Source of the DNA: Pedobacter sp. Leaf176
GTDB taxonomy: Bacteria > Bacteroidota > Bacteroidia > Sphingobacteriales > Sphingobacteriaceae
DNA length: 64,000 bases
Direction: 5' to 3'
Assembly (NCBI RefSeq): GCF_001424305.1
Contig: NZ_LMPD01000005.1
Location: forward strand, 124,001 to 188,000
Numbering within the stretch: the stretch's first letter is position 1; each line of letters begins with the position of its first letter. Shown in pieces: positions 54,272 to 64,000 of this stretch. Made by a program: the position numbers and the translations under genes. The notes below the pieces were generated by a model, which was not told the DNA's origin, made no database searches, and saw only the letters and a program-made list of their open reading frames with translations.

Positions 54272-54850
54272 ATGTATTATATTGTGGAACAAGGTCTCCA
54301 TATTTTATGGTTTCTTTTATCACCTGTAGCTGGTGAGTTGCTTCTAAAATACAGCTCCAGGGCAAACATCAAAACGCTCTTAATTTCCAGTGCGTTGTTA
54401 TTTTCACCAATACTCATCGGATATTCTTATACATTTCCCTATTTCAATGAAATCCTGTTCTTTGTCATTTTATCAACTTCTTATACATTTATTGTTCAAC
54501 TAATAAATCCGCAAACAAAGATCACCATTTTTGTGGTTTCTGTATTTGGACTATTCGGCTTGGCTTGTCTGTCTAAGATTGCAGGAACAATAACTGTAGA
54601 AGAAAAATGGGAGTTCGAAAACTACAAAATCGAATATAAAAAAGATCAGGGTTTTTCTGGCGGCCCTCTATATACTTACAAGTTAAGCAGATACACAAAT
54701 GTTCCAATTTATATCAAAGAATTAGAAATTAAGGTAGCAATTAAAGATACCCTAGAAGGTTGCTCAATAAATTTTCCAGAAAATCAATTGACATTTGATA
54801 AATGTGTGCACAACGACGGCAGACCGGCGCTTACCATTGAGAATCGGTAA
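54272..54850 (+). CDS. Hypothetical membrane protein, companion of the DUF2157-like gene
   Basis: 192 residues: four hydrophobic segments in the first ~110 residues, then a soluble domain of about 80 residues (KWEFENYKIEYKKDQGFSGG, with IYIKELEIKVAIKDTL). I do not recognise a family. The tail could lie outside the cytoplasm. Placed 11 bp after the preceding gene. Confidence 0.6.
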   Translation: MYYIVEQGLHILWFLLSPVAGELLLKYSSRANIKTLLISSALLFSPILIGYSYTFPYFNEILFFVILSTSYTFIVQLINPQTKITIFVVSVFGLFGLACLSKIAGTITVEEKWEFENYKIEYKKDQGFSGGPLYTYKLSRYTNVPIYIKELEIKVAIKDTLEGCSINFPENQLTFDKCVHNDGRPALTIENR

Positions 54851-54915
54851 TAGCAACCAAAGTCACCTATCAAAAAACATTTCTTAACTGATTGACCTCG
54901 AGATTACCTTTATTC

Positions 54916-55569
54916 CTATAGTACAATTATCAGCTGCTTAACGATCAAATAAGCTGCTAAAACGTATAAAAATATCGCTATAGATTTATTAATAATTAAG
55001 CTGCTTAAAGCAAATTTCTCCTGAATAAATGTAGCGAAATGTGCATATACATATAATGCCAGCGCCGAACCAAATCCAGAACCAATACTAAAGATTATTA
55101 ATGATAAGTAATCTGTTTTAATCCATTCATGCAGGATAACATAGTTACCAAAGAACAGCCAGAAAGGAATCTGAACAGGATTTAAAACACCTAAAATTAA
55201 TCCATAAAGCACACTCCCACTACGCTTATCTTCCTTTTTGCTGCTAGTTTTGGGGGTTTTCTTACGATTTACCCAGGTTATCGTTCCCATCACAATAAAC
55301 ATGAGAATCATGAAGCAATCCACCAGCGTGCCAAGCCTTACCTCGCTTACTGCTTCATTAGGATTGATGTCGCTCATCGCCCATCGTGCAAAACGCATCA
55401 TCCCGAAAGTGAAACAAATTTCTACGCAGGAGAAAGATAGAATGAAGTACCAAACCTGGCGCATACCTTTATTTATCGCCAGCTGCGCCACTGTGAGGTT
55501 GATATTACCTGGGGGTATATAACCCATCGCATTGACCAGGATGCCCAGGAAGAACGTTATAACAAGCAT
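54916..55569 (-). CDS. LysE-type exporter
   Basis: 217 residues, about six membrane helices. The N-terminal NAMGYIPPGNINLTVAQLAINKG matches the LysE/RhtB export family signature (PPGPxN style, here PPGN). A charged loop (NRKKTPKTSSKKEDKRSG) separates helices 3 and 4. Probably exports an amino acid or related metabolite. It begins 8 bp after the end of uvrA on the same strand. Confidence 0.82.
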   Translation of the reverse strand: MLVITFFLGILVNAMGYIPPGNINLTVAQLAINKGMRQVWYFILSFSCVEICFTFGMMRFARWAMSDINPNEAVSEVRLGTLVDCFMILMFIVMGTITWVNRKKTPKTSSKKEDKRSGSVLYGLILGVLNPVQIPFWLFFGNYVILHEWIKTDYLSLIIFSIGSGFGSALALYVYAHFATFIQEKFALSSLIINKSIAIFLYVLAAYLIVKQLIIVL

Positions 55570-55577
55570 TGCCGAAA

Positions 55578-58391
55578 TTATGGATTTAATTCTAAATGCG
55601 ATGCCAAATATTTTCCAGTAAACGAATTTTTCGCTTTGGCCAAATCTTCGGGTACACCTTCAAAAACCAGTTGGCCACCACCATCGCCCCCCTCCGGACC
55701 GATATCAATCACCCAATCGGCACATTTAATCATATCCATATTATGTTCAATAACCAGGATGGTATTGCCCTGTTCAATTAAGGTATTCAAAGCCTTTAGC
55801 AATTTTTTAATGTCGTGAAAGTGTAAACCAGTAGTCGGTTCATCAAAAATGAATAGCGTTTTGTTGGCATTATTCCCTTTTATTAAGAAAGAAGCCAATT
55901 TAATACGCTGCGCTTCACCACCTGACAAGGTATTGGAAGACTGACCTAAATGGACATAACCCAGACCAACATCAACTAAGGGATTCAGTTTATTCAGTAT
56001 TTTCTGTTCATCTTTGAAGAATATAACGGCTTCGTCAATGGTCATATCCAATATTTCTGAAACGTTTTTTTCTTTATAGGTTACATCAAGTACCTGTTGC
56101 TTAAAACGTTTACCACCACAGGCTTCACAAGGCAGGTAAATATCAGCCATAAATTGCATTTCAATTTTAACTTCACCCTCTCCCTGGCAAACATCACAAC
56201 GGCCGCCTTCAACGTTAAAAGAGAATGCTGCGGGTTTCAATCCAGCAGCTTTAGCAGCAGCCAATCCAGAAAATAAGGCCCTGATGTCATCCCAAGCCTT
56301 TACATAGGTAACCGGATTCGAACGACTGGAACGACCAATAGGATTCTGATCCACCATTTCTACCGCACTAACCAGTTCATAGTTTCCGAAAATACCGTCG
56401 TAAGTTCCGGTTTGTTCACCGGCATAGTTACCAATTGCTTTTTGCAAAGCAGGATATAAAATCTTCTTAACCAGACTCGTCTTTCCGGAACCGGAAACGC
56501 CACTCACTGCTGTAAATACACCTAATGGAAATTTTACATCAATGTTCTGGAGGTTATTTTCCCTTGCGCCCTTAATTAGAATATGGTCTTTCCATTTACG
56601 GCGTTTTTCAGGAATAGCAATCTTTTCAATTCCAGCTAAATATCGACCTGTTAAACTTTTTTTATCTTTTAAAATTTCTTCATAATTACCACTAAACACC
56701 AGGTTTCCGCCATGTGTTCCCGCTTCAGGACCGATATCAATAATGTAATCAGCAGCACGCATCATCTCTTCCTCGTGCTCAACTACAATTACCGTATTAC
56801 CAACATTTCTTAATGAAATTAAAACTTCAATAAGCTTATTTGTATCCCTTGGGTGCAAACCTATACTTGGTTCATCCAAAACATAAATCGAACCCACCAA
56901 GCTACTACCCAGAGATGTGGCAAGATTAATTCTTTGTGATTCGCCGCCTGATAACGTATTCGACAAGCGGTTTAAGGTTAGATAACCTAATCCAACATTG
57001 TTTAAATAGAGAAAACGGTTATTGATTTCCGCAAGTAATCGCTTGGAAATCTTGGTATCGTTCGCGTTTAATTTCAATTCATCAAAGAAAACACGTGCCT
57101 TTGCTAAAGGCATCAAAACCACATCGATGATTGATTTCTCTGCGATTTTTACATATGATGCATCCTTACGCAATCGGGAACCTTTACAATCCGGACAGGT
57201 TGTTTTACCACGATAGCGTGATAGCATTACCCTGTATTGAATTTTGTACGTTTGCTCTTCAAGCTCCTTGAAAAATGCATCCAGTCCGGAAAAATACTTA
57301 TTACCAGTCCATAATAACTGGCGTTCCTTTTCGGTTAAAGCGCTATAAGGCCGATGGATAGGAAAATCGAATTTAGGTGCTGCCTTCACGAAATTCTGCA
57401 ACCATACGCCCATTTTTTCGCCTCGCCATGGTGCTATGGCATTATCGTAAACACTTTTACTTTTATCAGGAACGACCAAATCTTCATCAATTCCGATTAC
57501 ATTTCCATATCCTTCACAGCGTTTACATGCGCCATGGGGATTATTGAAAGAAAAGAAATTAGGCGTTGGTTCCTCGAAACGGATACCATCCAATTCAAAT
57601 CTATCGCTGAAATGCTTTGTTTCGCCCTCAGCCTCAACATAAGAATCCCCTTTGCCTTCAAAAAAGGCAGTTTGTACAGAATCCGCCAAACGGCTTAAAG
57701 TTTCTTCTTCCCGATTGGTTACAATTCTGTCGATTAAAATTTGTACCGTTTTATCATCAGTGAGTTCCGCATCCTTAAAATCAGCATCATCTAAAACCAA
57801 TTCAATTTTTAAGATTTTCCCATCAATTAAAACCCTTAAAAAACCTTTTTGAAGCAAAATTGCCAGTTCCTCTTTAATCGTTCTGTTATTGTGCGGATAA
57901 AGGGGGCAAAAAATTGTTACAGTGGTATCTTCCGGAAAGTTACTTACGTAATCCACAACAGTACTTACTGAATCCTTTTTAACTTCTTTGCCCGAAACAG
58001 GAGATATTGTTTTACCGATACGCGAAAAAAGTAATTTTAAATAATCATAGATTTCTGTAGATGTGCCAACCGTAGAACGGGGATTTGAAGTAATCACCTT
58101 CTGTTCAATGGCAATTGCAGGTGCAATACCTTTAATGTAATCTACATCCGGTTTGTTCATCCTACCCATAAACTGCCGGGCATAACTGGATAAACTTTCC
58201 ACATAACGACGCTGACCCTCAGCATACAATGTATCGAAAGCCAGAGAAGATTTGCCTGAACCCGACATCCCTGTTACCACGACTAATTTATTTTTAGGAA
58301 TGGCAACATCAATGTTTTTTAGGTTGTGCACACGGGCACCTTTTATTATAATATTCTTATGCGGATCTTTTTCGGCTTCTTTTTTGCTCAT
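55578..58391 (-). CDS. uvrA: Excinuclease ABC subunit A
   Basis: 937 residues, usual length. Damage-recognition ATPase of nucleotide excision repair. Two ABC modules: Walker [10 protein letters not shown] (near 40) and GVSGSGKTS (near 640), two ABC signatures ([10 protein letters not shown] and [10 protein letters not shown]), and zinc-finger cysteines ([23 protein letters not shown]). Likely forms a two-gene transcript with the LysE-type gene. Upstream, divergent, is an ECF sigma gene. Confidence 0.97.
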   Translation of the reverse strand: MSKKEAEKDPHKNIIIKGARVHNLKNIDVAIPKNKLVVVTGMSGSGKSSLAFDTLYAEGQRRYVESLSSYARQFMGRMNKPDVDYIKGIAPAIAIEQKVITSNPRSTVGTSTEIYDYLKLLFSRIGKTISPVSGKEVKKDSVSTVVDYVSNFPEDTTVTIFCPLYPHNNRTIKEELAILLQKGFLRVLIDGKILKIELVLDDADFKDAELTDDKTVQILIDRIVTNREEETLSRLADSVQTAFFEGKGDSYVEAEGETKHFSDRFELDGIRFEEPTPNFFSFNNPHGACKRCEGYGNVIGIDEDLVVPDKSKSVYDNAIAPWRGEKMGVWLQNFVKAAPKFDFPIHRPYSALTEKERQLLWTGNKYFSGLDAFFKELEEQTYKIQYRVMLSRYRGKTTCPDCKGSRLRKDASYVKIAEKSIIDVVLMPLAKARVFFDELKLNANDTKISKRLLAEINNRFLYLNNVGLGYLTLNRLSNTLSGGESQRINLATSLGSSLVGSIYVLDEPSIGLHPRDTNKLIEVLISLRNVGNTVIVVEHEEEMMRAADYIIDIGPEAGTHGGNLVFSGNYEEILKDKKSLTGRYLAGIEKIAIPEKRRKWKDHILIKGARENNLQNIDVKFPLGVFTAVSGVSGSGKTSLVKKILYPALQKAIGNYAGEQTGTYDGIFGNYELVSAVEMVDQNPIGRSSRSNPVTYVKAWDDIRALFSGLAAAKAAGLKPAAFSFNVEGGRCDVCQGEGEVKIEMQFMADIYLPCEACGGKRFKQQVLDVTYKEKNVSEILDMTIDEAVIFFKDEQKILNKLNPLVDVGLGYVHLGQSSNTLSGGEAQRIKLASFLIKGNNANKTLFIFDEPTTGLHFHDIKKLLKALNTLIEQGNTILVIEHNMDMIKCADWVIDIGPEGGDGGGQLVFEGVPEDLAKAKNSFTGKYLASHLELNP

Positions 58392-58654
58392 GTATTATAG
58401 GAGATAATAAATTATAAACCCTTTTAATTGATTCGGGTTTTATAAATAACATACAAAAATAGGGTACTGAGGTGGTTAATTTATTTTTTAACATTTTATT
58501 TTTTGTTTTTTGATAAAAAAAACACTTTCTTTGAATATTAACAACCTCAAAACCAAACTAACACATTCAAAAAACATAGGAGAGCAGCTATAGAAATTAA
58601 ACTTCTACAAATTAATTTTTAGCAAATAGTACGGGATTTAGTGTAGGTAAACCT

Positions 58655-59239
58655 ATGAATTTACAATCATATAATGATCAGGACCTGGTAAAGTTATACG
58701 TTGCCGGGGACGAGAATGGATTGCAGGAACTTTTACGAAGGCATAAAAGTAAAATTTATACTTCTATCTACTTATTGGTTAAAGACCAATATCTGGCGGA
58801 GGATATTTTTCAGGATGCTTTTATTAAAGTGATTAATACCCTGCGGTCAGGGCGATACAACGAGGAAGGCAAGTTCTTACCTTGGGTGATGCGTATTGCG
58901 CACAACTTAGTTATCGATTATTTCAGGAAGGAAAAAAGAACGCCGATTATTACAAGTTCTGATGGGATGGATGTATTTAATATGCTACACTTTTATGATG
59001 AAAGTGCAGAAGAAAAAATGCTTCGTGAGCAAACTCATAAAGACCTCAAAGCGATGATTCATTTGTTACCAGATGAACAGAAGGAAGTGCTTCTAATGCG
59101 TCATTATGCAGATTTAAGCTTCAAGGATATTGCTGATCTAACTGAAGTGAGCATTAACACCGCTTTAGGACGTATGCGATATGCATTAAGCAATCTTCGT
59201 AAAATGCTGAAGACAAAGGAAATGACGTACAAAGGGTAA
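58655..59239 (+). CDS. ECF-type RNA polymerase sigma factor
   Basis: 194 residues. Sigma region 2 (about 25-90) has AEDIFQDAFIKVI and FLPWVMRIAHNLVIDYFRKEKR; region 4 (about 130-185) has LPDEQKEVLLMRHYADLSFKDIADLTEVSINTALGRMRYALSNLRK with the helix-turn-helix. A 50-residue acidic linker lies between. No anti-sigma factor follows; instead a 64-residue soluble protein is encoded 86 bp downstream. Target promoters unknown. Confidence 0.93.
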   Translation: MNLQSYNDQDLVKLYVAGDENGLQELLRRHKSKIYTSIYLLVKDQYLAEDIFQDAFIKVINTLRSGRYNEEGKFLPWVMRIAHNLVIDYFRKEKRTPIITSSDGMDVFNMLHFYDESAEEKMLREQTHKDLKAMIHLLPDEQKEVLLMRHYADLSFKDIADLTEVSINTALGRMRYALSNLRKMLKTKEMTYKG

Positions 59240-59325
59240 CATAAATATTACATAAAATATGTAGCGTATTGAAATAAAGCAAATGAACTATCGTTAAGTT
59301 TATAAAACAAAAACATTTAGTGCTT

Positions 59326-59520
59326 ATGACAAAAACCTCTACATCAAAAACAAATGTAAATTTACCAACCCAGAACATGTTTCAGTCTACTATTGATAAT
59401 GAATCTGATGCGGAAATCGACTTATTTTATGATCAAATTAAAAGTAAGTTAGATGTGCTGATTAAAAATCCTTCGGACGATACAATCAACAGGATTTTAG
59501 CGTACAGCAACATAAAGTAA
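59326..59520 (+). CDS. Small acidic protein downstream of the ECF sigma gene
   Basis: 64 residues from the ATG at 59326; a GTG two codons upstream (59320) is less likely. Acidic, Asn/Ser-rich, no membrane segment; the C-terminal half (DLFYDQIKSKLDVLIKNPSD, then INRILAYSNIK) looks helical. Not recognised. A strong terminator follows, so the sigma gene and this gene probably form one transcript. A role as sigma partner is possible only by position. Confidence 0.6.
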   Translation: MTKTSTSKTNVNLPTQNMFQSTIDNESDAEIDLFYDQIKSKLDVLIKNPSDDTINRILAYSNIK

Positions 59521-59533
59521 GGTTACACGAGCT

Positions 59534-59571
59534 AAAAAAAAGCTGCTTCACGGGTTGAGGCAGCTTTTTTT
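59534..59571 (+). terminator. Rho-independent terminator after the sigma-factor unit
   Basis: AAAAAAAGCTGC pairs with GCAGCTTTTTTT around a CACGGGTTG-type loop, followed by Ts. Confidence 0.88.
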
Positions 59572-59618
59572 ATGCTTTTCATTTACACTTTTATTACAAA
59601 TACCTATTATAAAAGCCA

Positions 59619-59650
59619 TATCTTTGCTTAGTGTAATTTTAACACTAAGC
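59619..59650 (+). promoter_or_regulatory. Promoter with overlapping palindrome, MFS exporter gene
   Basis: TATCTTTG at 59619-59626 is a good -7 element. GCTTAGTGT (59626-59634) and ACACTAAGC (59642-59650) form a perfect 9-bp inverted repeat overlapping the expected transcription start and ending 5 bp before the ATG. It fits an operator or a leader hairpin. Shorter versions of the half-sites lie behind the eno promoter. Confidence 0.6.
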
Positions 59651-59655
59651 AACGC

Positions 59656-60852
59656 ATGAATAAGAACTTAATTCCCTTAACACTTGGTGGTTTAGGAATC
59701 GGCATTACGGAGTTTGTAATGATGGGCTTATTGCCTGACATTTCGAAAGATTTAAATGTTACCATCCCAGAGGCGGGCCACTTAATCTCTGCTTACGCGT
59801 TGGGCGTTGTAATCGGGGCGCCATTACTGATAATGATTGCCGGAAAATATCCACCAAAAAAGATTCTGATTGCTTTAATGGTTATGTTCACGGTGTTTAA
59901 TGCCTTCTCTGCATTCGCCCCTACCTTTAATACTTTATTTGTTGCCCGGCTACTTTCAGGTTTGCCACATGGCGCCTTCTTTGGTGTGGGCTCAGTTGTT
60001 GCAAGCCGCATCGCAGAAAAAGGTAAAGCTGCACAAGCGGTTTCCCTCATGTTTATGGGTTTAACCATCGCAAACATAGTTGGTGTACCTCTTGGTACTT
60101 ATATAGGGCATAATTTTTCATGGCGGATTTCTTTTGCTGTTGTAGTTTTTGTGGGGTTGGTAACCTTATTAAGTCTTAAGTTATGGTTACCGGCTTTGGA
60201 AGCGACGAAAAACCGTGATTTGAAAGCGGAGCTAAGTTTTTTTAAAAAACGTGAAGCCTGGATAATTATCGTTATGATTTCCATTGGGACAGGTGGTTTA
60301 TTTACCTGGTATAGTTATATTGCACCATTGATGACAGATGTTGCAGGATTCGCTTCAAATTCTGTTACTTACATTTTAATGCTTGCTGGCTTTGGCATGA
60401 TGGTGGGAAATTATATTGGTGGTATTTTAGCCGACAAGTTCTCACCGGCAAAAGCATCGGCGGCCTTGCTGCTAACAATGGTTATTACTTTAATTATTGT
60501 ACATTTTGTGTCCGCAAATCAGCCTTTGGCTTTAATTATGACTTTTATTACTGGCGCTGTTTCGTTTGCTTTGGCTGCACCAATACAAATGCTCATGATT
60601 CAATCGGCAAAAGGTTCTGAGATGCTGGCAGCTTCGGCCAGTCAGGCAAGTTTTAATATCGGAAATGCATTAGGTGCATTCTTTGGCGGCCTTCCATTAG
60701 TTTATGGTTTCGATTATACTGCTCCAGCTTATGTAGGCGCAGCAATGGCTTTAGTCGGGGCTTTCTTTGCCTTCTGGTTGATTAAAAGAAACGCATCTAA
60801 AACCGAAATTGCAGGATCCGAAATAAAAGAAAAGTACATATTACAGCATTAA
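59656..60852 (+). CDS. MFS exporter, AraJ/YdhP-like (DHA1)
   Basis: 398 residues, 12 membrane segments. The first helix has LTLGGLGIGITEFVMMGLLPDI, characteristic of AraJ/Cmx-type DHA1 drug or sugar efflux proteins, with the loop 2-3 region and PHGAFFGVGSVVASRIA later. Substrate unknown. Its stop overlaps the end of the convergent lipoprotein-like gene by 4 bp. Confidence 0.87.
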   Translation: MNKNLIPLTLGGLGIGITEFVMMGLLPDISKDLNVTIPEAGHLISAYALGVVIGAPLLIMIAGKYPPKKILIALMVMFTVFNAFSAFAPTFNTLFVARLLSGLPHGAFFGVGSVVASRIAEKGKAAQAVSLMFMGLTIANIVGVPLGTYIGHNFSWRISFAVVVFVGLVTLLSLKLWLPALEATKNRDLKAELSFFKKREAWIIIVMISIGTGGLFTWYSYIAPLMTDVAGFASNSVTYILMLAGFGMMVGNYIGGILADKFSPAKASAALLLTMVITLIIVHFVSANQPLALIMTFITGAVSFALAAPIQMLMIQSAKGSEMLAASASQASFNIGNALGAFFGGLPLVYGFDYTAPAYVGAAMALVGAFFAFWLIKRNASKTEIAGSEIKEKYILQH

Positions 60853-61526
60853 TATTTTTTGTATTCATTTCGGTAATGCCAGGTTCTGCCATCTAAAAAC
60901 ATGATAAAAAATATAGCCGCCGATCTGTGGTGAACAACATCAAAAATTAAATCACCATCCGGGGAAATTGTTAGTCGTGTCTTTTTAATATCAATCCCAC
61001 CTGCTAGATAGGGAACAAGTAAAAAGCCAAGATTTTTATTCTTTAGATACATATACCCGTCTTTTCTAAGGCTGGTATTTAAGATGCGCTCCTTAATTAT
61101 TTGTTCGTTTTCAATATAATTAATTTGCAAATGGCTGCCATCAAGCACCAATAATTCAAATTTATATCTTTTAAATGAATCCAGTTTAAAAGTATCTGCC
61201 ATCAACTTTCTATCAATCTCCGTCAAGAAATTGTTGTACATCCAATATTTTTGAGTTACGCTGTCCGGTTTCCTTTCTTTAATATCGTAAACTCCATTTA
61301 GCTTTTTAACATTTGCTGCATTTAAAGGATAAGGATTGATGAGATTTTTTTCGAATGTTACGCATCCCGAATAAACAAGGGTAAATAAGAGCATTCCAAG
61401 AAAGTTTATAACGCATTGATCTCTTTTACTTATAATGCCAGCGGCTGCAAAACTTTTTTTTTGATCATCAGCCAAACCTTCTGAAGAGGTAAATACCGAT
61501 AATAAATTTATACTTTTCATTTTCAT
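60849..61526 (-). CDS. Hypothetical exported protein, possible lipoprotein with misplaced start
   Basis: 225 residues as drawn. A hydrophobic stretch (NFLGMLLFTLVYSGCVTFEKN) with a potential lipid Cys55 lies 40 residues in, after KR; an export signal normally sits at the very start, so the true start may be downstream of residue 1 at a non-ATG codon near residue 33-40. The -3 position of the would-be lipobox is Tyr, which is not typical. The rest (beta-rich, ending TWHYRNEYKKY) is not recognised. Convergent with the MFS gene. Confidence 0.5.
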   Translation of the reverse strand: MKMKSINLLSVFTSSEGLADDQKKSFAAAGIISKRDQCVINFLGMLLFTLVYSGCVTFEKNLINPYPLNAANVKKLNGVYDIKERKPDSVTQKYWMYNNFLTEIDRKLMADTFKLDSFKRYKFELLVLDGSHLQINYIENEQIIKERILNTSLRKDGYMYLKNKNLGFLLVPYLAGGIDIKKTRLTISPDGDLIFDVVHHRSAAIFFIMFLDGRTWHYRNEYKKY

Positions 61527-61700
61527 TCCATTTATGCCTTGCCTGAATTAGCAGACGCTCAAAAATAAAAATGAAAAAAGTGGAAGATTATCTCTTTAGA
61601 TTATAAATAGTCGATTTATCAATTATTAAGAATAAGAAATGACCTAATATAAACCTCAAAGATTCTATTAAAATAATAATACACCTCAATAAATTTAATT

Positions 61701-61721
61701 AGTTAATATTTTTCATTAACT
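61701..61721. promoter_or_regulatory. Inverted repeat in the divergent promoter region
   Basis: AGTTAAT and ATTAACT separated by 7 bases, 22 bp before the HTH gene. Could be an autoregulatory operator. Confidence 0.35.
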
Positions 61722-61742
61722 TCAATCAACAAGATATTCTTT

Positions 61743-62708
61743 ATGATTAATGAGCAAATTATATTTTTTGAGTCAATAAAATCATCGCTACCAAGCTATC
61801 AAAATCTGGCATTAAGCATAGCTGATGCATTAGCAATCAGTACCAATGAGGCTTACAAGAAAATCAGAGGAACAAGCATTTTAAACCTGCAACAGATTGT
61901 AAAACTCTCAGATCATTTTGGTGTTCCGTTTCTATATCAGCCAAACCAGCTGCCCACTGTAACTTTTAATTATCTGAGCGTAGATCAGGAAATACCAAAC
62001 ATGCTTATTTATCTAAAGGACCTATTGGATAATCTCAAACAAATCCATCGGCGCAACAATAAGCATATTACTATTACTACAGACGATATTCCGTTATTTC
62101 ATTTTTTTAAGTACCCGGAACTCACCTGCTTTAAATTGTTCTTTTGGTCTGACAGTGTGATGAATACAGAAGTAAAGTTTGACCCTAATCTTTTTGACCA
62201 AGAAATCATATCAATCTCCAAAGAACTCAATCAACTTTACCTGGAAATTCCATGTACAGAAATTTGGGCAAAGGACACCGTACATGGTACAATTGAGCAA
62301 ATAAGATATGCTTATGAAGCTGGCTACATATCAAAAGAATTTGCTACACAAATAATTGAACAAGTAAGATATTGCTTAACCGACATGAACATGTACGCCA
62401 TCAGCAGTAAAAAGACAATTGATCCAAACCACACTTTTAACTGGTTTAATTGCGATGTATTAGGAAGCATTTCTTATTTAGTCGATTTTAAGGATTCAAT
62501 GTCTTGCTATAACAGGTTTAATACATTCAATTATTTAAAAACGGAAGATCAATCCTATTGCCAGCAAACCAAACAATGGATGCAGAGCCTCATAGGAAAG
62601 TCAGTTTCATTTAGCGGGCAGGGAGAAAAACACAGAAATAAGTTTCTTTATAACGCTTTTGCCGAATGCGACAAACTGCTTGCTGAAATTAATAATTATA
62701 CAATGTAA
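61743..62708 (+). CDS. HTH (XRE-like) transcriptional regulator
   Basis: 321 residues. Residues about 18-62 have the helix-turn-helix pattern of XRE-type regulators (SIADALAISTNEAYKKIRG, then LQQIVKLSDHFGVPFLY). The remaining ~260 residues form an alpha-rich C-terminal domain with no recognised catalytic motif; it is a common Bacteroidota regulator type. Divergent from the exported-protein gene, with a small inverted repeat between. Targets unknown. Confidence 0.65.
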   Translation: MINEQIIFFESIKSSLPSYQNLALSIADALAISTNEAYKKIRGTSILNLQQIVKLSDHFGVPFLYQPNQLPTVTFNYLSVDQEIPNMLIYLKDLLDNLKQIHRRNNKHITITTDDIPLFHFFKYPELTCFKLFFWSDSVMNTEVKFDPNLFDQEIISISKELNQLYLEIPCTEIWAKDTVHGTIEQIRYAYEAGYISKEFATQIIEQVRYCLTDMNMYAISSKKTIDPNHTFNWFNCDVLGSISYLVDFKDSMSCYNRFNTFNYLKTEDQSYCQQTKQWMQSLIGKSVSFSGQGEKHRNKFLYNAFAECDKLLAEINNYTM

Positions 62709-62886
62709 CTGAAAGCACTTTTCGTAAAGCTTACAGGTAAAGCATTTACCAATAGAAAATAAATACTGCTAAAAAATGGTCGCCTTACAAAATGGCCCAT
62801 ACAATTGAGGTAAAAACAGGAAGATTAAGACCGAAGGTTTTGCGTTCATTTTCACAATATAATCGCGCTCATATTATTTTGCTTGC

Positions 62887-62894
62887 TATATTTG
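62887..62894 (+). promoter_or_regulatory. Possible nth -7 element
   Basis: TATATTTG fits TAnnTTTG but ends 3 bp before the nth ATG, so the mRNA would be leaderless or nearly so. Alternatively a chance match. Confidence 0.3.
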
Positions 62895-62897
62895 GCG

Positions 62898-63563
62898 ATG
62901 CTTAAAAAAGAACGATATAAACTTTTTGTAGAACATTTTTCGGCGAAGCAACCCGATGCAGAAACCGAACTGCATTACAACAATCCTTATCAACTTTTGG
63001 TTGCAGTAATACTTTCGGCACAGTGTACTGATAAAAGAGTTAACATGGTTACCCCCGCGCTCTTTCAGCGATTCCCGAATGCAAAAAGCTTATCTGAAGC
63101 AACGCCAGACATCGTTTTCGATTACATCAGAAGCATCAGTTATCCCAACAATAAAGCAAAACATTTAGTTGGGATGGCCAATATTTTAGTCAATGAATTT
63201 AATGATGTCGTTCCATCCGGTATAGACGATTTACAGAAAATGCCGGGCGTGGGCCGTAAAACGGCAAATGTTATTGCCTCTGTAATCTACAATGCACCTG
63301 CAATGGCCGTAGATACGCATGTTTTTCGTGTGGCAAACAGATTAGGCTTAACAAACGGGAAAACGCCTTTGGCTGTAGAAAAAGATCTGGTTAAAAACCT
63401 TCCTCAGCATGATATACATATCGCTCACCACTGGCTAATTTTGCATGGACGATATGTTTGTGTTGCCCGGAGTCCGAAATGTGAAGTTTGCGAAATTACC
63501 TACATGTGCAGGTATTTTGAGCGACTACGGGCTAAAAATGAACGAGAAAAGCATATTGCTTAA
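62898..63563 (+). CDS. nth: Endonuclease III
   Basis: 221 residues from the ATG at 62898; the in-frame TTG at 62883 is not preferred. Base-excision DNA glycosylase/AP lyase for oxidised pyrimidines. Helix-hairpin-helix MPGVGRKTANVI contains the catalytic Lys; AVDTHVFRVANRLGL contains the catalytic Asp; the 4Fe-4S cluster has the CX6CX2CX5C spacing (CVARSPKCEVCEITYMC). Monocistronic, just upstream of recA. Confidence 0.95.
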   Translation: MLKKERYKLFVEHFSAKQPDAETELHYNNPYQLLVAVILSAQCTDKRVNMVTPALFQRFPNAKSLSEATPDIVFDYIRSISYPNNKAKHLVGMANILVNEFNDVVPSGIDDLQKMPGVGRKTANVIASVIYNAPAMAVDTHVFRVANRLGLTNGKTPLAVEKDLVKNLPQHDIHIAHHWLILHGRYVCVARSPKCEVCEITYMCRYFERLRAKNEREKHIA

Positions 63564-63699
63564 AATATTTTTAATTTACTATTGACATTAGCTAAAAAAC
63601 AATTAACTTAGCTAAATATTTTAGTATTACAAGTTTTAAACATAAAAGTATATTAGCCGACAATTCAATTATATTTACGAAATCAAATAACAATAAAAC

Positions 63700-64000
63700 A
63701 TGGCAAGCGCAAATCCTGATAAATTAAAAGCCCTACAGTTAACGCTGGATAAATTAGAAAAATCTTATGGTAAAGGTACCATAATGAAACTTGGCGATAC
63801 CGCTATCGAACCTATTGATTTCATTTCGACTGGTTCAATCAGTTTAGATATAGCCTTAGGTATTGGTGGTATTCCTAAAGGTAGGGTAATCGAAATATAC
63901 GGTCCTGAGTCATCAGGTAAGACTACTTTAGCCACACACATTATTGCAGAGGCTCAGAAAAAAGGTGGTATCGCTGCATTTATTGATGCGGAGCATGCTT
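63700..64000 (+). CDS. recA: Recombinase RecA, 3' end outside window
   Basis: ATG at 63700; the first 100 residues are in the window. Seen: [37 protein letters not shown] and the Walker A motif GPESSGKTT, followed by the start of the AFIDAEHA strand. Homologous recombination and SOS co-protease. AT-rich upstream region of 136 bp; no LexA-type operator could be identified. Confidence 0.95.
   Translation, partial: MASANPDKLKALQLTLDKLEKSYGKGTIMKLGDTAIEPIDFISTGSISLDIALGIGGIPKGRVIEIYGPESSGKTTLATHIIAEAQKKGGIAAFIDAEHA

Noticed and set aside
63564..63699. LexA/SOS box before recA
   Set aside because: TTAGCTAA-type repeats are present, but I know no reliable LexA consensus for this lineage and cannot support an operator call.

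Overview
The window looks like a chromosomal segment of a Bacteroidota bacterium of the Sphingobacteriaceae, most likely Pedobacter or a close relative. The evidence is the low-GC sequence, TAnnTTTG-type promoters, weak or absent Shine-Dalgarno sites, several TTG/GTG starts, a TamB-TamL pair, GLPGLI, DUF3098 and DUF1080 proteins, the order ftsX-DUF3098-uppP-truB-ribF, and intergenic palindromic repeats of kinds common in this phylum. The genus is inferred; no rRNA gene is present.

Region 1-7815 is a carbohydrate (probably 3-keto-sugar) cluster, all on the + strand. It holds a 5'-truncated TIM-barrel sugar isomerase, a small cytochrome c, a Tat-exported Gfo/Idh/MocA oxidoreductase, a DUF1080 (3-keto-disaccharide hydrolase) protein, a NupG-like MFS permease and three Tat-exported TIM-barrel isomerase/epimerase proteins, two of them tandem paralogs. 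It closes with a strong hairpin. Region 7831-16828 holds a large lamin-tail-domain exoprotein (-), asd, a PBP4-type carboxypeptidase, an esterase, enolase, a DivIC/FtsB-like protein and a TRIC-type channel. A VWA membrane protein (17439-19523, -) is bracketed by related intergenic repeats, including a ~151-bp tandem array. Then come a YafK-like L,D-transpeptidase, fabG, the agmatine-to-putrescine pair aguA/aguB, a PNGase F-like exoprotein with an extra N-terminal GLPGLI-like domain, and cdd.

Region 26100-41000 holds tamB-tamL (overlapping), a YihY-family protein, parE, two transporters and an RhlE-like DEAD-box helicase with a long leader. Region 41280-45650 is the most unusual part. leuS is interrupted in frame by a 470-bp cassette encoding a complete DUF559 nuclease-like domain. 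The cassette is bounded by 30-bp terminal inverted repeats and sits just before the editing-site threonine motif. Upstream of leuS is a decayed RelE/ParE-type toxin gene with a short intact antitoxin-like ORF. Region 45849-50443 is the ftsX-to-ribF housekeeping run; ribF carries a repeat-derived in-frame insertion.

Region 50944-64000 holds a CPA2 antiporter, two membrane proteins, a LysE exporter and uvrA (-), an ECF sigma factor with a 64-residue companion, an MFS exporter with a palindrome at its promoter, a hypothetical exported protein, an HTH regulator, nth and the start of recA. No rRNA, tRNA, CRISPR array or transposase gene was recognised. The leuS cassette is the best candidate for an under-described system.
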